Source of the DNA: Microcyclospora pomicola
Taxonomy: Eukaryota; Ascomycota; Dothideomycetes; Capnodiales
Length of the DNA stretch: 64,000 bases
Direction of reading: 5' to 3'
Assembly (NCBI GenBank): GCA_002786065.1
Contig: NHNY01000033.1
Location: forward strand, 1 to 64,000
Position 1 is the first letter of the stretch. Every line of letters begins with the position of its first letter. The notes beneath the pieces are model-generated. The model ran no database searches and had not been told where the DNA came from. It saw nothing but the letters and a program-made list of their open reading frames with translations. The position numbers and the translations under genes are program-made. Shown here in pieces: positions 9,787 through 23,603 of the stretch.

Positions 9787-11962
9787 ATGAAACACGTATC
9801 AGAATTCTTCTCGTCAATGACCCTCCTTGCAGGGCTCGTTTGCCATGCCACTGCGCATGCTATACCATCATTCCCATGTCGCTGTATGCCCGGGGACAGC
9901 TGCTGGCCGTCCCAGCAAGACTGGGCTGCATTCAACCATACGGTCGGTGGTAGACTTATTCGGACCACTCCTTTAGCCTCTACATGTCACTACCCGACGT
10001 ACAATGCTACGGAATGTGGTCACCTCCAAGATGAATGGTTCAAACCGGAGACACAGTGAGTAGAAAAATCCTCAGAACACATGTTTGCTCTGACGGTGTG
10101 GGCAGTGATGTGTCTCCAAACTCCATCATGGCTGCCGCAGTCTCGAATGAAACCTGCAGTCCCTTTACCGACCCATCTCTACCATGCCTTCGTGGGAACG
10201 AGGTCGTCTATGCCGTCAACGTCTCGACGTCCCAAGAGGTCATCGACACGATCGAATTTGCGTCGAGAAGGAATATTCGTTTGGTGGTCCGCAATACAGG
10301 GCATGAGTATGTCTTCCCCTAACATACATCCTCATCTACAGTTATGTATTCGCGCACGGATGGTCGTCTAAAATGGAGGAGGGTCTCTCCTGAGGAGTAC
10401 TCTTGTGGCTATCCAGAGTCATCTTGATCTTAGGAAAATCAAGACTAATGCGGTTGAATAGTTATCTTGGCAAGTCTACCGGTCGAGGCGCGCTCTCGAT
10501 CTGGGTGCACAATATCAAAGACGTCCGATTCCACGACTTCACCAGCTCTTATTTCAACGGCTCTGCTGTCACTATTGGTGCAGGAGTCCTCGGCGAGGAA
10601 GCTTACCGAGCTGCCCACGCTGTAGGAAAGACAATAGTAGGCGGGGATTGCGGAACTGTTGGACCCGTCGGTATGTAAACCAAGTCTTCTCCACTTCATT
10701 GTGCGTACGACATGCCTAATCTACTGTACAGGCGGTTACACTCAAGGCGGTGGCCATGGTGCTTTAGTCTCGAGATATGGTCTTGCGGCAGATCAAGTTT
10801 TGCAGTGGGAGGTCATCACATCCACCGGAGAGCATCTCTTCGTCACGCCTAACCAACACCCCGACCTCTACTGGGCACTGTCGGGTGGTGGTGGCGGTAC
10901 ATATGGCGTCGTGTTGAGTATGACTGTCAAAACCCATCCTGAATTCCACACGACTGGTGTTGTCCTCAACTATACCTCCGCTGAAGTTGGTGCTGAAGCC
11001 TTCTGGGAAAGTGTCACCAGATTCAACCAGCATCTTCCTACATGGTCTGTTCAAGGCGCCATGACAATCGCAGCCATCAAGAACGACTCATTGTTTTTGA
11101 CGCCGATCACATTTCCAGGATTGACTGCGGAGCAAGCTCGTGATATCATCCAGCCTTTTCTGGATGATCTTACGAGTCTCGGCATCAAGCCTCATCTGAA
11201 TATCACCGAATTCCCAGACTACTTCACGCACTATTTCACCCTGATCTTTCCGGACCCTACGCAGCTTGTTCAGAACGCGCAGTACGGAGGAGCCTTGGTT
11301 CCCAAGTCGGTCATCGATCGTGATAACGATCGACTTACAGAAGCCATCAAGTACATCACATCCGCTGGGGTGTCCTTCGTCGAGATCGGCTTGAACGTGT
11401 CCGGCGGACACACTGGAGCTTACGTGGACAACTCTGTACTTCCAGCGTGGAGAACAGCGGCGATGGATGTGATTCTTGCCTCGTAAGTCACTCATCACGA
11501 AGTCTTCCGCTGATCGTATCTTGCAATGCTGCTCTAAGAATGATGTCTGACTCAGAGACAGTGATTGGCCGCCCGATGCAAACCTCGACCAAATGAAAAT
11601 CCTGGCCGATCGTATGACGGAGGAGTGGGTACCTCAGCTCACAAGCCTGACAGACTCCTCTTCTCTGGAGTATGGATGCTACATGAGTGAAGTGAGCGCT
11701 GTGAAGATATCATTGAACTTATCGGGGGCTAATCAACGCGTAGGCTGATCCACAGCAACCCGACTGGAAACACGCATTCTACGGGCGCAACTACGATCGA
11801 CTGGATGAGATCAAGAGCCGGTATGATCCACATCACATGTTCTACGCCGTCACTGCCGTCGGGAGCGATCGGTGGGAGGCCCAGAGTGACGGCAGGCTTT
11901 GTCGCACTTCTGAATACCATTTCGGGGGAAGTGGATGGCGATCTCCACACAATCTCGTGTAA
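9787..11962 (+). CDS. patO: PatO-like secreted bicovalent FAD oxidase (BBE family)
   Basis: Berberine-bridge-type FAD oxidoreductase, 594 residues in six exons: 9787-10055, 10106-10306, 10462-10670, 10732-11482, 11556-11691, 11744-11962. An N-terminal signal peptide (about residues 1-25) precedes a cysteine-rich start. Both flavin anchors are present: His156 in NTGHD and Cys220 in GGDCGTVGPVGGYTQGGG. The C-terminal BBE segment (YGRNYDRLDEIKSRYDP) closes the protein. In the patulin pathway PatO (annotated as isoamyl alcohol oxidase) acts with PatJ in turning gentisyl alcohol into isoepoxydon. The signal peptide implies passage through the secretory route or vacuole. Intron two is unusually long for the window (155 bp), but the phase and the family alignment both require it. 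The gene looks whole. Confidence 0.87.
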
Positions 11963-12404
11963 AACCACAATTGATCAGTGAACGATATAGATGACACACA
12001 AAAATACGGAATACATAGCCAGGGTGGACTGAGCTGAGCATTGTCGTGGTTCAGAACTGTTCATGGCTGTTTTGGTAGCATTTCCAGCACTATACAACTA
12101 GCTTACCTGTGACTTTCCGCCAGATTACAACGCCGAGAGCCAAAGAGTGTACCGAGATAGACGCAGATCATATTTCGGCGTACAGCTTCAGAGAGGGTGA
12201 AGCTGTATGTTGCCAGATCCTTAACCTCAAAGTGAATGAGGATTGAACAGTGATGGAGAACGACACGTTGAAGACACATCTGCCTACTGCCAAACTTGAA
12301 GTCGGTACCGAAAGTTTCTAGTCATGATTCCATCTATATATTGTCGTAAGCTATGTTATCTCCCACCCCATTCGTGGTAGGTTGACAACGACAGGCATCA
12401 TAGC
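11963..12404. other. Intergenic, convergent patO-like and patM-like 3' ends
   Basis: Both neighbouring genes end here. Nothing beyond presumed 3' untranslated sequence can be seen. Confidence 0.6.
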
Positions 12405-15400
12405 TCAGTCGCGTTTCCATTTGCGCACCCGCGTCAAGTAAGTCACCAGCAGGACCATGGTGAAATTGAAGGCAATGAAACCGATGAAGATACCGATGTT
12501 CCGGTATCGGTTTCCCCATTCGTAGCCATATTGCGTATACTGCGAGTGCCATCAGCCAAATGTTACTCAAGGACCTGGGATCTCCACTTACATATGACTG
12601 CCCATCTTTGTAACGGCAATACTCGCAGGCAGTGCTCGCTGCAGGATTCACCAGATAGCCAGTTGCATTCTCCAAGAAGCTTTGAGCATAGGTACCACAG
12701 CTCATACCAGCTGGAGGATCAAATATGTTCGTCTCGCTGGACGAGCATGTTATCTGCAGGTCTTGCAATACGTCGACGGTGACGCCCTCTCCCAGGTAAT
12801 AGAGTGGCGAAACATTGTAGTACCAACTCCAGCCAGCCGGCGTAACGGGCTTTGGGGATAGAGTACCAGCAAAAGTGTTGCAGTACATGAAGAAGAATCC
12901 GTTGGCCATGAACGCGGCAGAGAGGGTCGGCATGATGGAAGCACAAAGTTGTGCGAGACTGGTCGCAAAAACGGCGAAGAGCTCGTACATAAGGAAGCTG
13001 TAGCCCGCACGATTGCTTTCGTAGAAGTAGCCGACCGGGAAATACCACAGGAGCCAATAGACCAGACTTGTGACGAATGCATATGGTAGCTCGACCGCGA
13101 TAGCAGATATGACAAAGACCGCCCAATTGTACGTCAGACTGGCTTTCTCTCGATGGACGAAGATGTCTCGAAGAGCGACGAATCGGGGCTGGACCTGTAG
13201 TCCAAGAGGAGGACCCACGATGAGGGACATGAAGGCGGAGAAGACACGATTGTATGCACCTCGCTCCGTTGCGGGGGATTGCAGATATGTGAGGGAGTTC
13301 AGCAGCGCATTGCCGATATTCATCCACAGCTTGGAGGTCGCATAGTCGGGCTCTCGCCAGTAGAACATCCACGTCCGCTTGAAGATGACCTGAAGCTGCT
13401 TCGTGAAAGAGGCCCCGTACGTTGCGCCGAATTTGACTGCAGAAAGCTGGGCTTGGTCGGTAGCGGAGGATTTGGCAGTGAGTAAAACGGACTGCTTTTC
13501 TCTCATGGTGCTTGTTTGCCAGACACTGGCCCAGTCCTTTGTTCCAGCATTTCGGGAACCTGCTCCAATCACGTCGAGGAAATACTCAGCAGGATTCTCA
13601 GTTTCACCACATGGTCTGCCGTGAGTTGCAAAGTACGCAAGAGCCTCCGAGCAGCTTTTACCAAGCGGTCCGTGATAGGCAGTCTTGCCGCCCTTGACGA
13701 GTAGAAGAAGGGAGTCGAAGAATTCCATCAATCCAGCCGCTGGCTGATGGATCGTGCAGACCACTGCTTGTTTCGAGTCGGCGAGCTTTCTCAAAAGACG
13801 GATGATAGACATGGCTGACTGTCCGTCGAGCCCGGATGACGGCTCGTCCAGGAATAAGATGTCCGGCTTTCCTGCTAGCTCCACGCCAATAGTGACTTGT
13901 TTCCGCTGCTGGAGATTCAGGCCTGCTCCGGGCGTCCCAATCAAGGCGTCGGCAAAATCTGTCATCTCCAGCATCTCAATTACCGACTCGACATAGTTGT
14001 TCTTTTCCTGTTCAGAGATGTTGCCCGGGCGACGAAGCTGGGCGGTCAGCTGCAAAGCCTCGCGCACCGTCTGGGTTGGGAGATGGATATCTTGTTGCTG
14101 GACATAACCCATGTATCTGCTGAACGACTTCGGAAGAGTCTGCCCATTGAGCAACAGATCTCCCGAGATGTTTCCGAAGGTCAGCCGCCCAGCAAGGCAG
14201 TTCAGTAAAGTTGTCTTGCCAGCACCTGACACTCCCATCAACGCCAGAAGCTGGCCACTTTCCACCCACCCATCGATGTTGTCGAGAAGTCGCTTCTGGG
14301 AGTCGCCAACCTTGAGGTCGACACAGATATTCGACCATGTGAAAATGTTCTCTTCTGTCTGATCGGAGGGAGTATCTTGACTTGCCGAGCTCCATTCCTT
14401 ATTTGAATCCAAGGGGGGCACTCGGTCGTCAGCATCACCAATCTCAGCATCTGAGGCTGACACCACCTTGGCAGCAGCAAACTGCTGAGGATCTCCTTTG
14501 TAAAATACGGTCGCGAGTCGTCCAGCCGGTACGCTGAGGATCTCCATGCCAATTCCGGTACATATCGCGAATGCGACGAACAGCGCAGCATTGATACCAA
14601 CGTTCCTCCACTTATCGGACGTTTCGAAGCCATACTGCGCTCTGAGGTAATCAGAGCCAGCTATGGTTGCGGATCCTGGACTTGCACCCACAACAGCACA
14701 GACTTGGTTGGCAATCGATGCGTAGGTTGATCCATTTGGCGCTAGATCGTTCTCACTACAGGTATAGATCAAAGAGGAGAACTCATTGATCATGAGTGAC
14801 TCGAAAGCGTAATACAGCGGGTTAAGGAAGCGTAGCCAACTCAACCAGACTTGCATCTGCGGAGGTGGTACATAAAGACCGGTATAGAGGACGAAGCAGT
14901 TGAACATGATACCCACTGGTAGGACCGCTTTGTTTGCATTCGGTGAAAGGACTGCTAGAGACCTGAAAAATAGCGAGAGTGCCATGTGTTCGACGTATAC
15001 CGTAAAGAACCAGAAGAAAAAGTGGCCTGGCGTGCGTTGAAATCCCGTCAGCCAATACAGCGGCATGTTGTACAAGATAGCTATGACCTTCCAGCCTAGA
15101 TCGGTGACAATCAAACCAAATGCATATGCCATCGGACGATAGAAACGATATCTCTTGTGCTTCAGGATGAGACCTTGTTGTGCGAAAGTGTTCTGAAACT
15201 CGGCCATGGATTGTAGTGCAGGGACGAGAGCGGCATAGAACAAGGCCGAAGCGAGGATGAAGAACGAACTCGTTTCACGTTGCTGATTCCTGAACAAGGT
15301 GCCAAGCACGAGACTTTGCACAATCGTACAGATGGCCTCGACTCCCCACGTATTGTAGTCGGTGATGAAAATCCGGGCTTGACGCCACGCGCAGAGCCAG

Positions 15401-16646
15401 ATCTGGTAATACAGAGGCAGTGCATACGATACGCTCTTCTTGAGCCTTGGTTGTGAGCTTTGTTTCTTGGAGATCTCAATGTCGTTGAGGGTGCTGGTGC
15501 AAACCTCGTGAGCACGGAAAGCTGTCTCAAAGTCTTGAGCAGTCAACGGCACCTTGCCGCGAAAGCCGCTCTTGACGATCCTAGCTTCTGGTCCAGCCGT
15601 CATGGAGTTGAGGAAGTCAGTTATGGTGGTCGTCGGGGGACATTCGAAGCCGAGAGATTCAAAGTAGCTTTTGGCGCTGAGCGCTGGGCCCATGTATATC
15701 TGTCGTCCATGACTGATGACCAGGACTTTGTCAAAGAGTGGAACGATGGCGTTACTTCCTTGGTAGATACTCATTGCTGTGGCGCAATTGAGAGTGTCTG
15801 TGAGTGTTCGCATCATCTGGAGGAATTCAGTGGTAGTAGATGAATCCAGGCCGTTAGTCGGGCTGTCCAAGCAAATGCACCGGGCACAGGTCGCGATGGC
15901 TTCAGCGAGGGATACTCGACGTCTCTCTCCACCGCTCACGCCTCGGATATAGGCATTGCCAACCTTGGTGTGTAGCACATGCTGAAGTCCCACCATCTCT
16001 GCCAGACTCTCGACCCCAGCTTCAACCTGCTCGGTGGATGGCTTTCGACCCCAGCGCGAGCGTACTGCAAAGCGCAGGACCTCGCCGACGGTAAGAGTAG
16101 GGAAATGATCATCTTCCTCGGCGCAGAAGACAATGTCGCCAGGACGATCCTTCATGATCTCTTCGGCTGTCTCGCCACCATATGTGATCACACCGGAAGT
16201 ATTCTTGTACTCGTCACGCATGTTGCACATTGATTTCAGGAATGTCGAACAACCACTGCCGGGCTTTCCGATGACCAACAACATCTCTCCACCTTTGACA
16301 ACACCGGAGAAGCCATGGAGGAGTGGTCTTGAAGGTCCATCGCGTGGGATGTATGTCCTGGGATCGAGGAGACCAACGAACGACTTTGCTGCCGTACGCA
16401 CGGTGGGCGCTGCTTGTACCTAGAATAAGCGATCAGTACTAAATAACAGGTGTGCCAGTAGTGCGGTCGTACTCCTCTGCCAGCACCCTCTACTGTGAGG
16501 TTATCCAGAACGACGTCTGCATGCTCGTATGCCGCACTCCCCAGTATGGACAGGTATCTATCAACGATCTGTTTGACGGCCTCTCTGGACGTTCGTTCGC
16601 CACCCGTCATATCAGCTGTGTTTGCCATGAGGGAGACTGGCAGCAT
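12405..16646 (-). CDS. patM: PatM-like PDR-type ABC transporter
   Basis: Full-length pleiotropic-drug-resistance (ABCG) transporter of 1378 residues in three exons: 16473-16646, 12592-16419, 12405-12539. The order is NBD1, six helices, NBD2, six helices. NBD1 has the family's Walker A (GKPGSGCST, about residues 106-115), signature VSGGERRRV and [13 protein letters not shown]2 has GVSGAGKTT (about 785), [16 protein letters not shown] and [12 protein letters not shown]. Reading past the 52-bp intron near the 3' end gives a wrong C-terminus, whereas splicing restores the final helix ([17 protein letters not shown]) and a basic tail. A second in-frame ATG at 16628 is an equally possible start. 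PatM is the plasma-membrane or vesicle exporter of the patulin cluster. With the patC-like gene broken, this is one of two intact transporters left in the cluster. Confidence 0.87.
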
Positions 16647-18099
16647 TCACTTCAGTTGATCAGAGGAATATCCGCTATGAGACGCGGCGACTTTCATGGA
16701 CAACCAGTGCAGCTGATCTGTGCATCGCCAAGACCACACGAAGTCGAGAACGGTCACATGCCAGGACGACGTCCCAACACGCATTGGTCAGCGTGTGAAA
16801 GTGCTGCCCAGCCATTGGTAACTCCGGATTGGCCATGCCTGTCCTCATCATGTTTACAACGGTTGGTATGCGTGTTCTGCAGCCCGTCTCGAACCATGCT
16901 CGGAGTGTCGGGAAGACAGGTCAAAAGGCGTCGGATAAGGTGTGGTCTGGTCCGGAGTTATCACGATGAGAAATCCAGCTAATAATACCTGCACGTATCT
17001 AAATGATCTGCATTGGTATTAGTGCTTACGGGGCTGGACTTTACCACTTCGTCCTAATCCGCCTTAGTCTACTTCTACTGCATAGAGTGAGTTTCAGTCG
17101 TCTCACCTTTGCTCAACACGGATGTCCAGGCCCCAAGCCTCCTTTCACGCCCGCCTTTTGCAGGAACACCCAGTTCATCGTGGCTGGTACTGCGAGGATG
17201 ACAGCAAGAAGCTACCCGGCATTACCTGGTCATGACCAAACTCAGACTTCGGGCCTGAACGAGACAGTGACGGCACATGCCACTCATCGGTTTAGCAGCT
17301 GCCGGTTGCTCCTGCACTGATGGGCCTCGGTGGTCCTAAGTGATTGTCACGAGTAAGATCAATAGATACACTCGAATCAAGTCCGTGGGACTCAGTCCGT
17401 TGAAAACGCAACGGCTCAACTTAAGTGGTCTCAATCGCACGTCTCGAAGTCTCACCTTCCGGGAAGTCAGGGTTGATGCTGGGACATTGGTGGGTCATCG
17501 CTGGGAGAACAATATTGCAAGTTCGAATGGAAGCATGTCGCAGATGAAACGTCTTCGTGGTCGCGCCGGTGGGGTCACTACAACACCTACGCTCGCGATG
17601 TAACAACAGCCTCTACTTGACATTAACCAGCCGTCGTACGCATTCTCCTGCATGCATGGCTCGACGCTGAAAGTTCCAACACACATATCCGGTCAGAATT
17701 GAGATCAATGGTGTCTCCACATAGGTTTCAGCATATCTCAGCGCAATCGGCGAGCACCAGAGTCCGATCCTGATACGACAAGATGCAATCATCGTGCGTT
17801 CAGCTGTATTGTCACATGACGTACGCAGGCGAACAAGCGGTGAGCTATCTCGCATCCGTGTGGCCCTCCTGCAGCGGCTTTGTTGAGCATCCATAACCGA
17901 GGACGTTCAACCACACTGTTGTTCAGAAAAGCAGCCCCCATCGAGAGATGCTAAGCATGGAAGCTGGCACGAGAGAGCACAGACAAGTATGACTGGCATG
18001 GCAGTTCTGTTCACTGTCTAGACAATCATAGCAGTGTTCAAGCCCATGTCCCGCTGTCATCCATGATGATGAATCACTCGTCCCGTCGAACACCTTCCA
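16647..18099. other. Intergenic upstream of patM-like gene
   Basis: About 1.45 kb between the ABC transporter start and the 3' end of the first P450 gene. It should contain the transporter promoter. Two TCCGGA-like sites occur near 16826 and 16949. No gene, tRNA or repeat was recognised. Confidence 0.5.
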
Positions 18100-19916
18100 C
18101 TATCCAGCGACAAACTTGGAGAAGACATCTCTCTGCGCCTCTTCAAACTCACGTTGAAGTGTCGCCGCAATCTCTTTGCTCCTTACCACGGGTACGCAAC
18201 CGTAGTCCTTGGCACAATACAGGAAGCCCTGGTGGTAGCCCGTGACAGGGTCTGAGTCGTTAGTGACGCCAGCTTCGCTTTCAAAGCGAAGTGCCCACAG
18301 CAACTTAGCAACTGAGAGGAACATGTTGCGTTCAGCAAGATGGATACCGGGGCAGATACGACGACCAGTCCCGTATCCGTAATGGTCACGTTCATTGTAA
18401 TCCCCAGCGGCATATTCCGGAGCCAGCTTCTTGTGGGTGAGATAGCGGTCGGGATCAAAGTCATGCGGATTCGAGAACTCTTCTGCATCCATGTGCATGC
18501 CCCACGTGTTGTAGATCAAGATCGTACCTTTGTGGAGCATCTTTCCGTCAACGATCTCATCTGCAATCTGTCAGCATAGGGCCTTGATAGTCAGATCCGA
18601 TACACTTACCTTGACCGAGAGCATGGGGAAATCCTAGAGGTAGAATAGGCCGCCATCTGTGGCCTTCCTTCACAATGGCGTTGATGTATTGGAGGTTCGG
18701 TAGATCACTCCAAACAGGGCTTCGGCTGGGGCCGACCACTCTATCGATCTCTTCTTGAGCCTTGCGTTGAACTTCTGGGTACTGGATCAACGCTTGGACG
18801 ATTGCGAGAATCAGACTGCTGCTAGTATCGCTACCGCCCTCCATGAGCACACCGCCAATGAACCTTAGCTGATTGGGAGGGAGCTGATTCTTGTCTTGAT
18901 TGTCCAGCACGCGGTCCACAAAGCTGCGCAGATTGCGCCCCGCCTCGCGCCTCTTGACGACATCGGCGAGAATGTCACTGTAGAGCGAGTCCATCTGATT
19001 CCCAATCGACTTGGCGCGAGAGACATAAGAGGAGAAGAAGACCTCGGGCACCCTCTTGAGCCATGGAAAGATGTCTACCGGTGGGGTCGCGCCCGTCTCC
19101 ATGATCTGCGACCATTCTTCCATCAGGCTGTACAAGCGGTTCATGTAGATTCCTTTGCTGTTAGCTGTCCGAATGCCGAATACTAAATACTCCTGTCAGC
19201 TTCGTTCATAGATCTACAGGGCTTGGTTCTCCACTCAATCCCACTCACCGATAGAGTTCGTAATACTGTTGCTGAAGCGCTTGGCGTGCTTCATATGTCC
19301 TCTAGGGTCGTCCGCATAATCCTTGACAAGTTGGATCGCTTCGGCATTGACAATGGCCAGGTGGTCGCTATCTACCATTTGTTCCATAAGATGTTGGTGG
19401 ATCAGTTTGCGGAATGTTCTCCATTGTGGGCCATAGTGCATGACGAGCAGATGATCGCCTTTGGTGATGAGATCATGGGAAACATAGCTTGGAGGTCGAT
19501 ATGAAGTCACGCCTGAGCGCTTGTCAAGCAGCTCCTTCACAATGCGGCGTGAAGTGATGACCGCCATTGTACCCGAGCCAAGCTTGAGCGTGTACAGCCC
19601 GCCATATCTCTGCGCCCATTCGGTAAATCTTTGCGACCCATCATTAGCCAGACAAGCGCTCACGGATGGATGGATGGGCGTACTTGATGTGCGTGTATGC
19701 AGATGGGATCTGATGGAGGTTACCGATGAACGGGATTGTTGGGGGACCAGAAGGCATGAGCTTCGACCTATGGCCGAAGACGAACGCCGCATAGATGACA
19801 AGCAAAAGCACTGTCACGGCTACTGGAAGGATAATTGCGGGAGAAAACGGCTTGGGCTCGCCTAGAGCGTGGGAGACCTGGCGAGAAGCATCCCCGAGCT
19901 TTGCAAGTCCACCCAT
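18100..19916 (-). CDS. CYP619-like cytochrome P450 (patH/patI type), copy A
   Basis: Microsomal P450 of 548 residues in four exons: 19684-19916, 19249-19628, 18610-19182, 18100-18560. A single N-terminal anchor helix (about residues 25-47) is followed by a proline-rich hinge (PSGPPTIPFIGN). The oxygen-binding I-helix reads EGGSDTSSS. The heme motif is YGTGRRICPG with the thiolate ligand at Cys465. In the patulin pathway two related CYP619 enzymes work in series: PatH hydroxylates the methyl group of m-cresol, and PatI hydroxylates the ring of m-hydroxybenzyl alcohol to give gentisyl alcohol. This copy and the one at 30033-31895 are clear paralogues and should share these two steps. Which one does which cannot be told from sequence alone. 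It is divergent from the Zn2Cys6 gene. Confidence 0.85.
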
Positions 19917-20940
19917 GACTGCCGTGCATAGGTTTCGGGCAGGAAGTAGTATATTGTTACGGCGCAGCGACTCGTGGTTGAGCTGGACCTATAACATGCA
20001 TGTCCTGTGGCCTATGCGACCCTGATATGCTTTGCGCAGCAGCTTGAGGGGCATGCTGATGTTGACTTGCTGCGGCAGAGTTGCAGAAGCTCCAGAAGTG
20101 TTCGACTCGCTTGCGATACTCAATCCGGCCAGCATGATGGAACAGCTCCTAATTCATTCGTGCCATTGCACCGACCTCCTCTGCAAGGAGTCGCGGAGCT
20201 CGAAACGAAGTCAGTTGGCACTTGGCACCACGCCGACTTTCATGTCCGCAGGGTGTGGCCGGGATTGCGCAAACAGGGATGGAGGTGGGATCCGTGTGGC
20301 ATTGCGTTGGCAACAAGCGCAAATCTTATGCGTCATAAGCATGCGACATGCCCCACGTCGGCGATCTGCATGTGATGTCGACTTTGTCCATCACATGCAT
20401 TCTCATGTGCATTAAGGTAAGGTAGTCTAGTAATCAGGACTTGCCGCGCCACATACAGGGGCGGGGAACCGCGTCCGGATCGACGTGGTAGGAGCTGGCG
20501 AGTGCCGTTAGTGCTGACACGTCAGTCTCTTTACAGACATGGCACAGGTTGCGCCAGCGCTCGTGAAGCCCGTGGTCACTTGAGGACGAGCGCGAAAAGG
20601 ACCGAGGGCGAGTCTCGAATGCCAAAGCCCACGTCTGATCCTGCGAATTGTCAGATCCTGCCAACCACTTATCTGGTGGCTGTAGCTGAGCTCGAGAGCT
20701 CCCGTGCTGTAGTGCTTATTATGCGGCCAGGAGTTGCAGCACGAGGCGTCCCAGTTCTGCGAGGACGACCCCAGAGGCATATATACATATTGGGGCGGCA
20801 GTTCGCATCCTCGCCAGTCTCTGTCCGTCTGAAAGGTGCGACTCGGTGCCCTGCGATTCATCAGGGTCTGCTTGGCCTATCATTACCCAATGTTCATGAC
20901 CTTCGTAAATGATTCCCGGCCGATCCGTGAAGATCACCTC
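19917..20940. promoter_or_regulatory. Divergent promoter of P450 A and the Zn2Cys6 regulator
   Basis: A 1.0-kb gap between outward-facing start codons. Promoters of both genes must lie here, but I could not single out a TATA box or operator with confidence. Confidence 0.5.
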
Positions 20941-23603
20941 ATGACTGACACGGCTTTCCAGAACGCTAGAGGAGGGCGCCATGGGCCGCAGGAGGGTGCG
21001 AAGGCACCTAGCGCACAGCCCGGTCCTCGACAGAAACGTAACCAAGTCTCAAGGGCTTGCGATTGGTATGTATCGCCATTCCCTTCAGGATAACGTGGTA
21101 GTTTAAGCATCTGGAGTGGATATAAACACTCGCTCTGCGCTACTGGCATGTAGCTGGACACAAGCATCAATATTAGAGTACGGGGACTTCCCTTCCGCTG
21201 CTCGGATCCGCCGCGGCCCCCCATCCTTAACTTCCCGGGCTACCTTAATAACTCCCTTATGCCTTGCTAACGTCGACTATCATCTGCTAGGTGCCGCCTG
21301 AACCGCATCAGATGCGACAAGAATCAACCATGCCGCAACTGTGAGGTTCGTGGTGGCGAGTGTACTGGTGATCGGCGCGGCGAAGTATGGTCGTTGCCGC
21401 AAGCTGTAAAGTATGTCTCTCGTCAGCGATCTATCGCGCCCCTGAACTGACAGCCGATGATCGCAGGGAGATTGAACATCTCAAGAGTCAGATCCAAGTT
21501 TTAAAGGCGCAATTGAGTGGCAAGAGATTGAGTGGGACATCTCTTGGTCAATCGTCGCCAGTGCGATCAGAGGACCTCCAGCTTGATATCCAGAGCCTGT
21601 TCTCCCGATGGGAGGGTGTCTGGACACATCTGTCGTCCCCATCATGTGCACAACTCCGCGGGCCCATGTCTACGTTCTACTTCGCCCATAGGCTCAGCTC
21701 CTTCTTGCACAGCCAACTTGACCAGCAAAGCGAAGGTGATCAAGCGCAGAGGGAATCGTCGCAAGGCATTGACCATTCCGTACTAGACCTCGTCCAACTG
21801 GAACGACCCTACGAAGATCGTGTCACCACGGCCGAGGACATGCTCAACCCAGAGTATCTGCTCCACCGGCAAGAGGAATACTTTCTGGGTCTATACTGGG
21901 AGAGCTACTTCCTGGACGTGCCGATAGTGAACGAGGCCGACTTTCGAGCACATTATATCTCTTTGAGGACCAACAATCCCTCTGGTCAATGGCGTCGACC
22001 TTCACCCATCGTAGATATAGTCATAGCGCTAGCTATGCAATACGGGATGACCTTCATTGGCCACTCATCATCCCAGTGGGGACGCAACAAGAAGGTCGAC
22101 GATGGATCCGATTCGAGCATTGCTGGCTGGGCGTACTTCCAACGAAGCCATGCCCTGCTTGCGAAAGAAATGGACCGCCCATCGCTTAACACGTTACAGT
22201 GTCAGCTGTTGTCCGCCCTCTACCTACGTAACGCATCATTCCACAACATGGAGCATATTGCGCTGGCCGTAGCCGTACGTCTCATGTACTCGCTCGGGTT
22301 GCACCGTGAACCATCTGCACATCCAGATCAAGAAGGTCGAGAAATCCGCAAACGTCTGTACTGGTGCTTGTATACCGCGGAGACGTGTACTGCATTGACG
22401 CTCGGGGTGCCATCTTTGATAGCCGCGCCCAGCCCGCTTGTAGATATGCCGGATGCTGGCGCAGAGACTGCCCGTCAATCGTCTGCAACGACAGCGGGAC
22501 CCATCGATGGCGTGACGTTTCTCAGCTACCACGTCGAATGTGCAAAGCTTGCCCTGGCATCAAAAGCTATCGCCAACGCCTTCGAGGCCAAATGCGATAC
22601 TCTCCTCCAGTCCAGCAGCTGCGCGGACCCATACATCACGCTACAATGCTTCGAGGAGCTCGCTGAGCATCACAGTGAGTGTCAACGTCCGTTGCTCGTT
22701 TGGGTGGAAGAATGTCCAGAGGGATTGAAGAATGCGCGGCGTGGGGCGGGGAGGAGCTTTTCCACCGATCGGCGGCCGCTGGAGCTCGATCACGACGTTC
22801 CCCTCTGGCTCCAACGTCACCGCGTGCTACTGGAATTAGCTTACCACGACCAGGCCATACGCTCGTATCGGCCATTCATACGCTTCGCGCATGCGTCGGA
22901 AGAATCGTCGCCCCTTGCAGATCAGATGGCCTTGAAATGTCTCCGGCATGCAATGTCATCAGTCAACATCATCCATCAGGTTCTGACGGAGTCAGATGCT
23001 TTGAATGGGTGGTACCGAGCGTACAAGTTCACCTGGAACGCGGCGCTCTCCATCCTCGGATTCATCTGCGATTTCCCCGTGAGTCCCTCCACGCAGTCGG
23101 CAAGACGGGCGATCTCGGCGGCAGTGGCCATCTTCGACATCTTCGCCAAAACTTCCGCGGTCGCCGCCTCTGCGGTCACTTCCATCCAATATCTGGTCAA
23201 CAAGGTCGAGCTCCTCACGGACCGCTTACGCTGTACCAACCTACCGCCATCCAGGAGCGCCTCCATGGCTCACCTATCTTGGCCAAATCTCGGCCAGCTC
23301 AACAACTTCGAGCCCATGCATGACGGAGGTCCTTCAATCTCACCAATCTCCACCCATGCACCCAGCGGAAACTTCATGATGTCCTCCGGGCAGAAGTGGG
23401 ACGAGGACCACTTCGACTTGATGGGCACCAAGATGGATGTCAGCTACATCCGTCCCGACGATCCGACCAGCCTTGTCGCAGACAATTTCTCATTTTCCTC
23501 TGATATGTTTTATCCCTTAGATGGCGTCTTCCATGATCCGTTAGATGAGAGCGGAGACGCGAGGGTAGACCTGGTGGATCCGGCCAGCGTGACTAGAATG
23601 TAG
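20941..23603 (+). CDS. Zn2Cys6 transcription factor, PatL candidate
   Basis: Fungal binuclear-zinc regulator of 793 residues in three exons: 20941-21065, 21291-21410, 21467-23603. The first intron splits the zinc cluster after its first two cysteines. Joined, the cluster has perfect spacing C-X2-C-X6-C-X5-C-X2-C-X6-C, starting ACDWC and ending GGEC. A short coiled coil follows (REIEHLKSQIQVLKAQL). The long last exon carries the fungal-specific transcription factor domain (middle homology region), with an acidic C-terminus. It is the only DNA-binding regulator in the cluster, so it is the best candidate for the pathway activator called PatL in Penicillium, probably nuclear. Orthology to PatL rests on position and class rather than on recognised sequence identity. 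Confidence 0.8.

Noticed and set aside
22670-22740. Possible extra intron in the regulator gene (gtgagt after CACA)
   Set aside because: The uninterrupted reading gives a family-like sequence (LLVWVEECPEGLKNARRG), and no matching acceptor restores a better one.
22679-23323. Second plus-strand frame of 214 codons inside the regulator
   Set aside because: It overlaps the transcription factor domain in another frame and shows no family motif.
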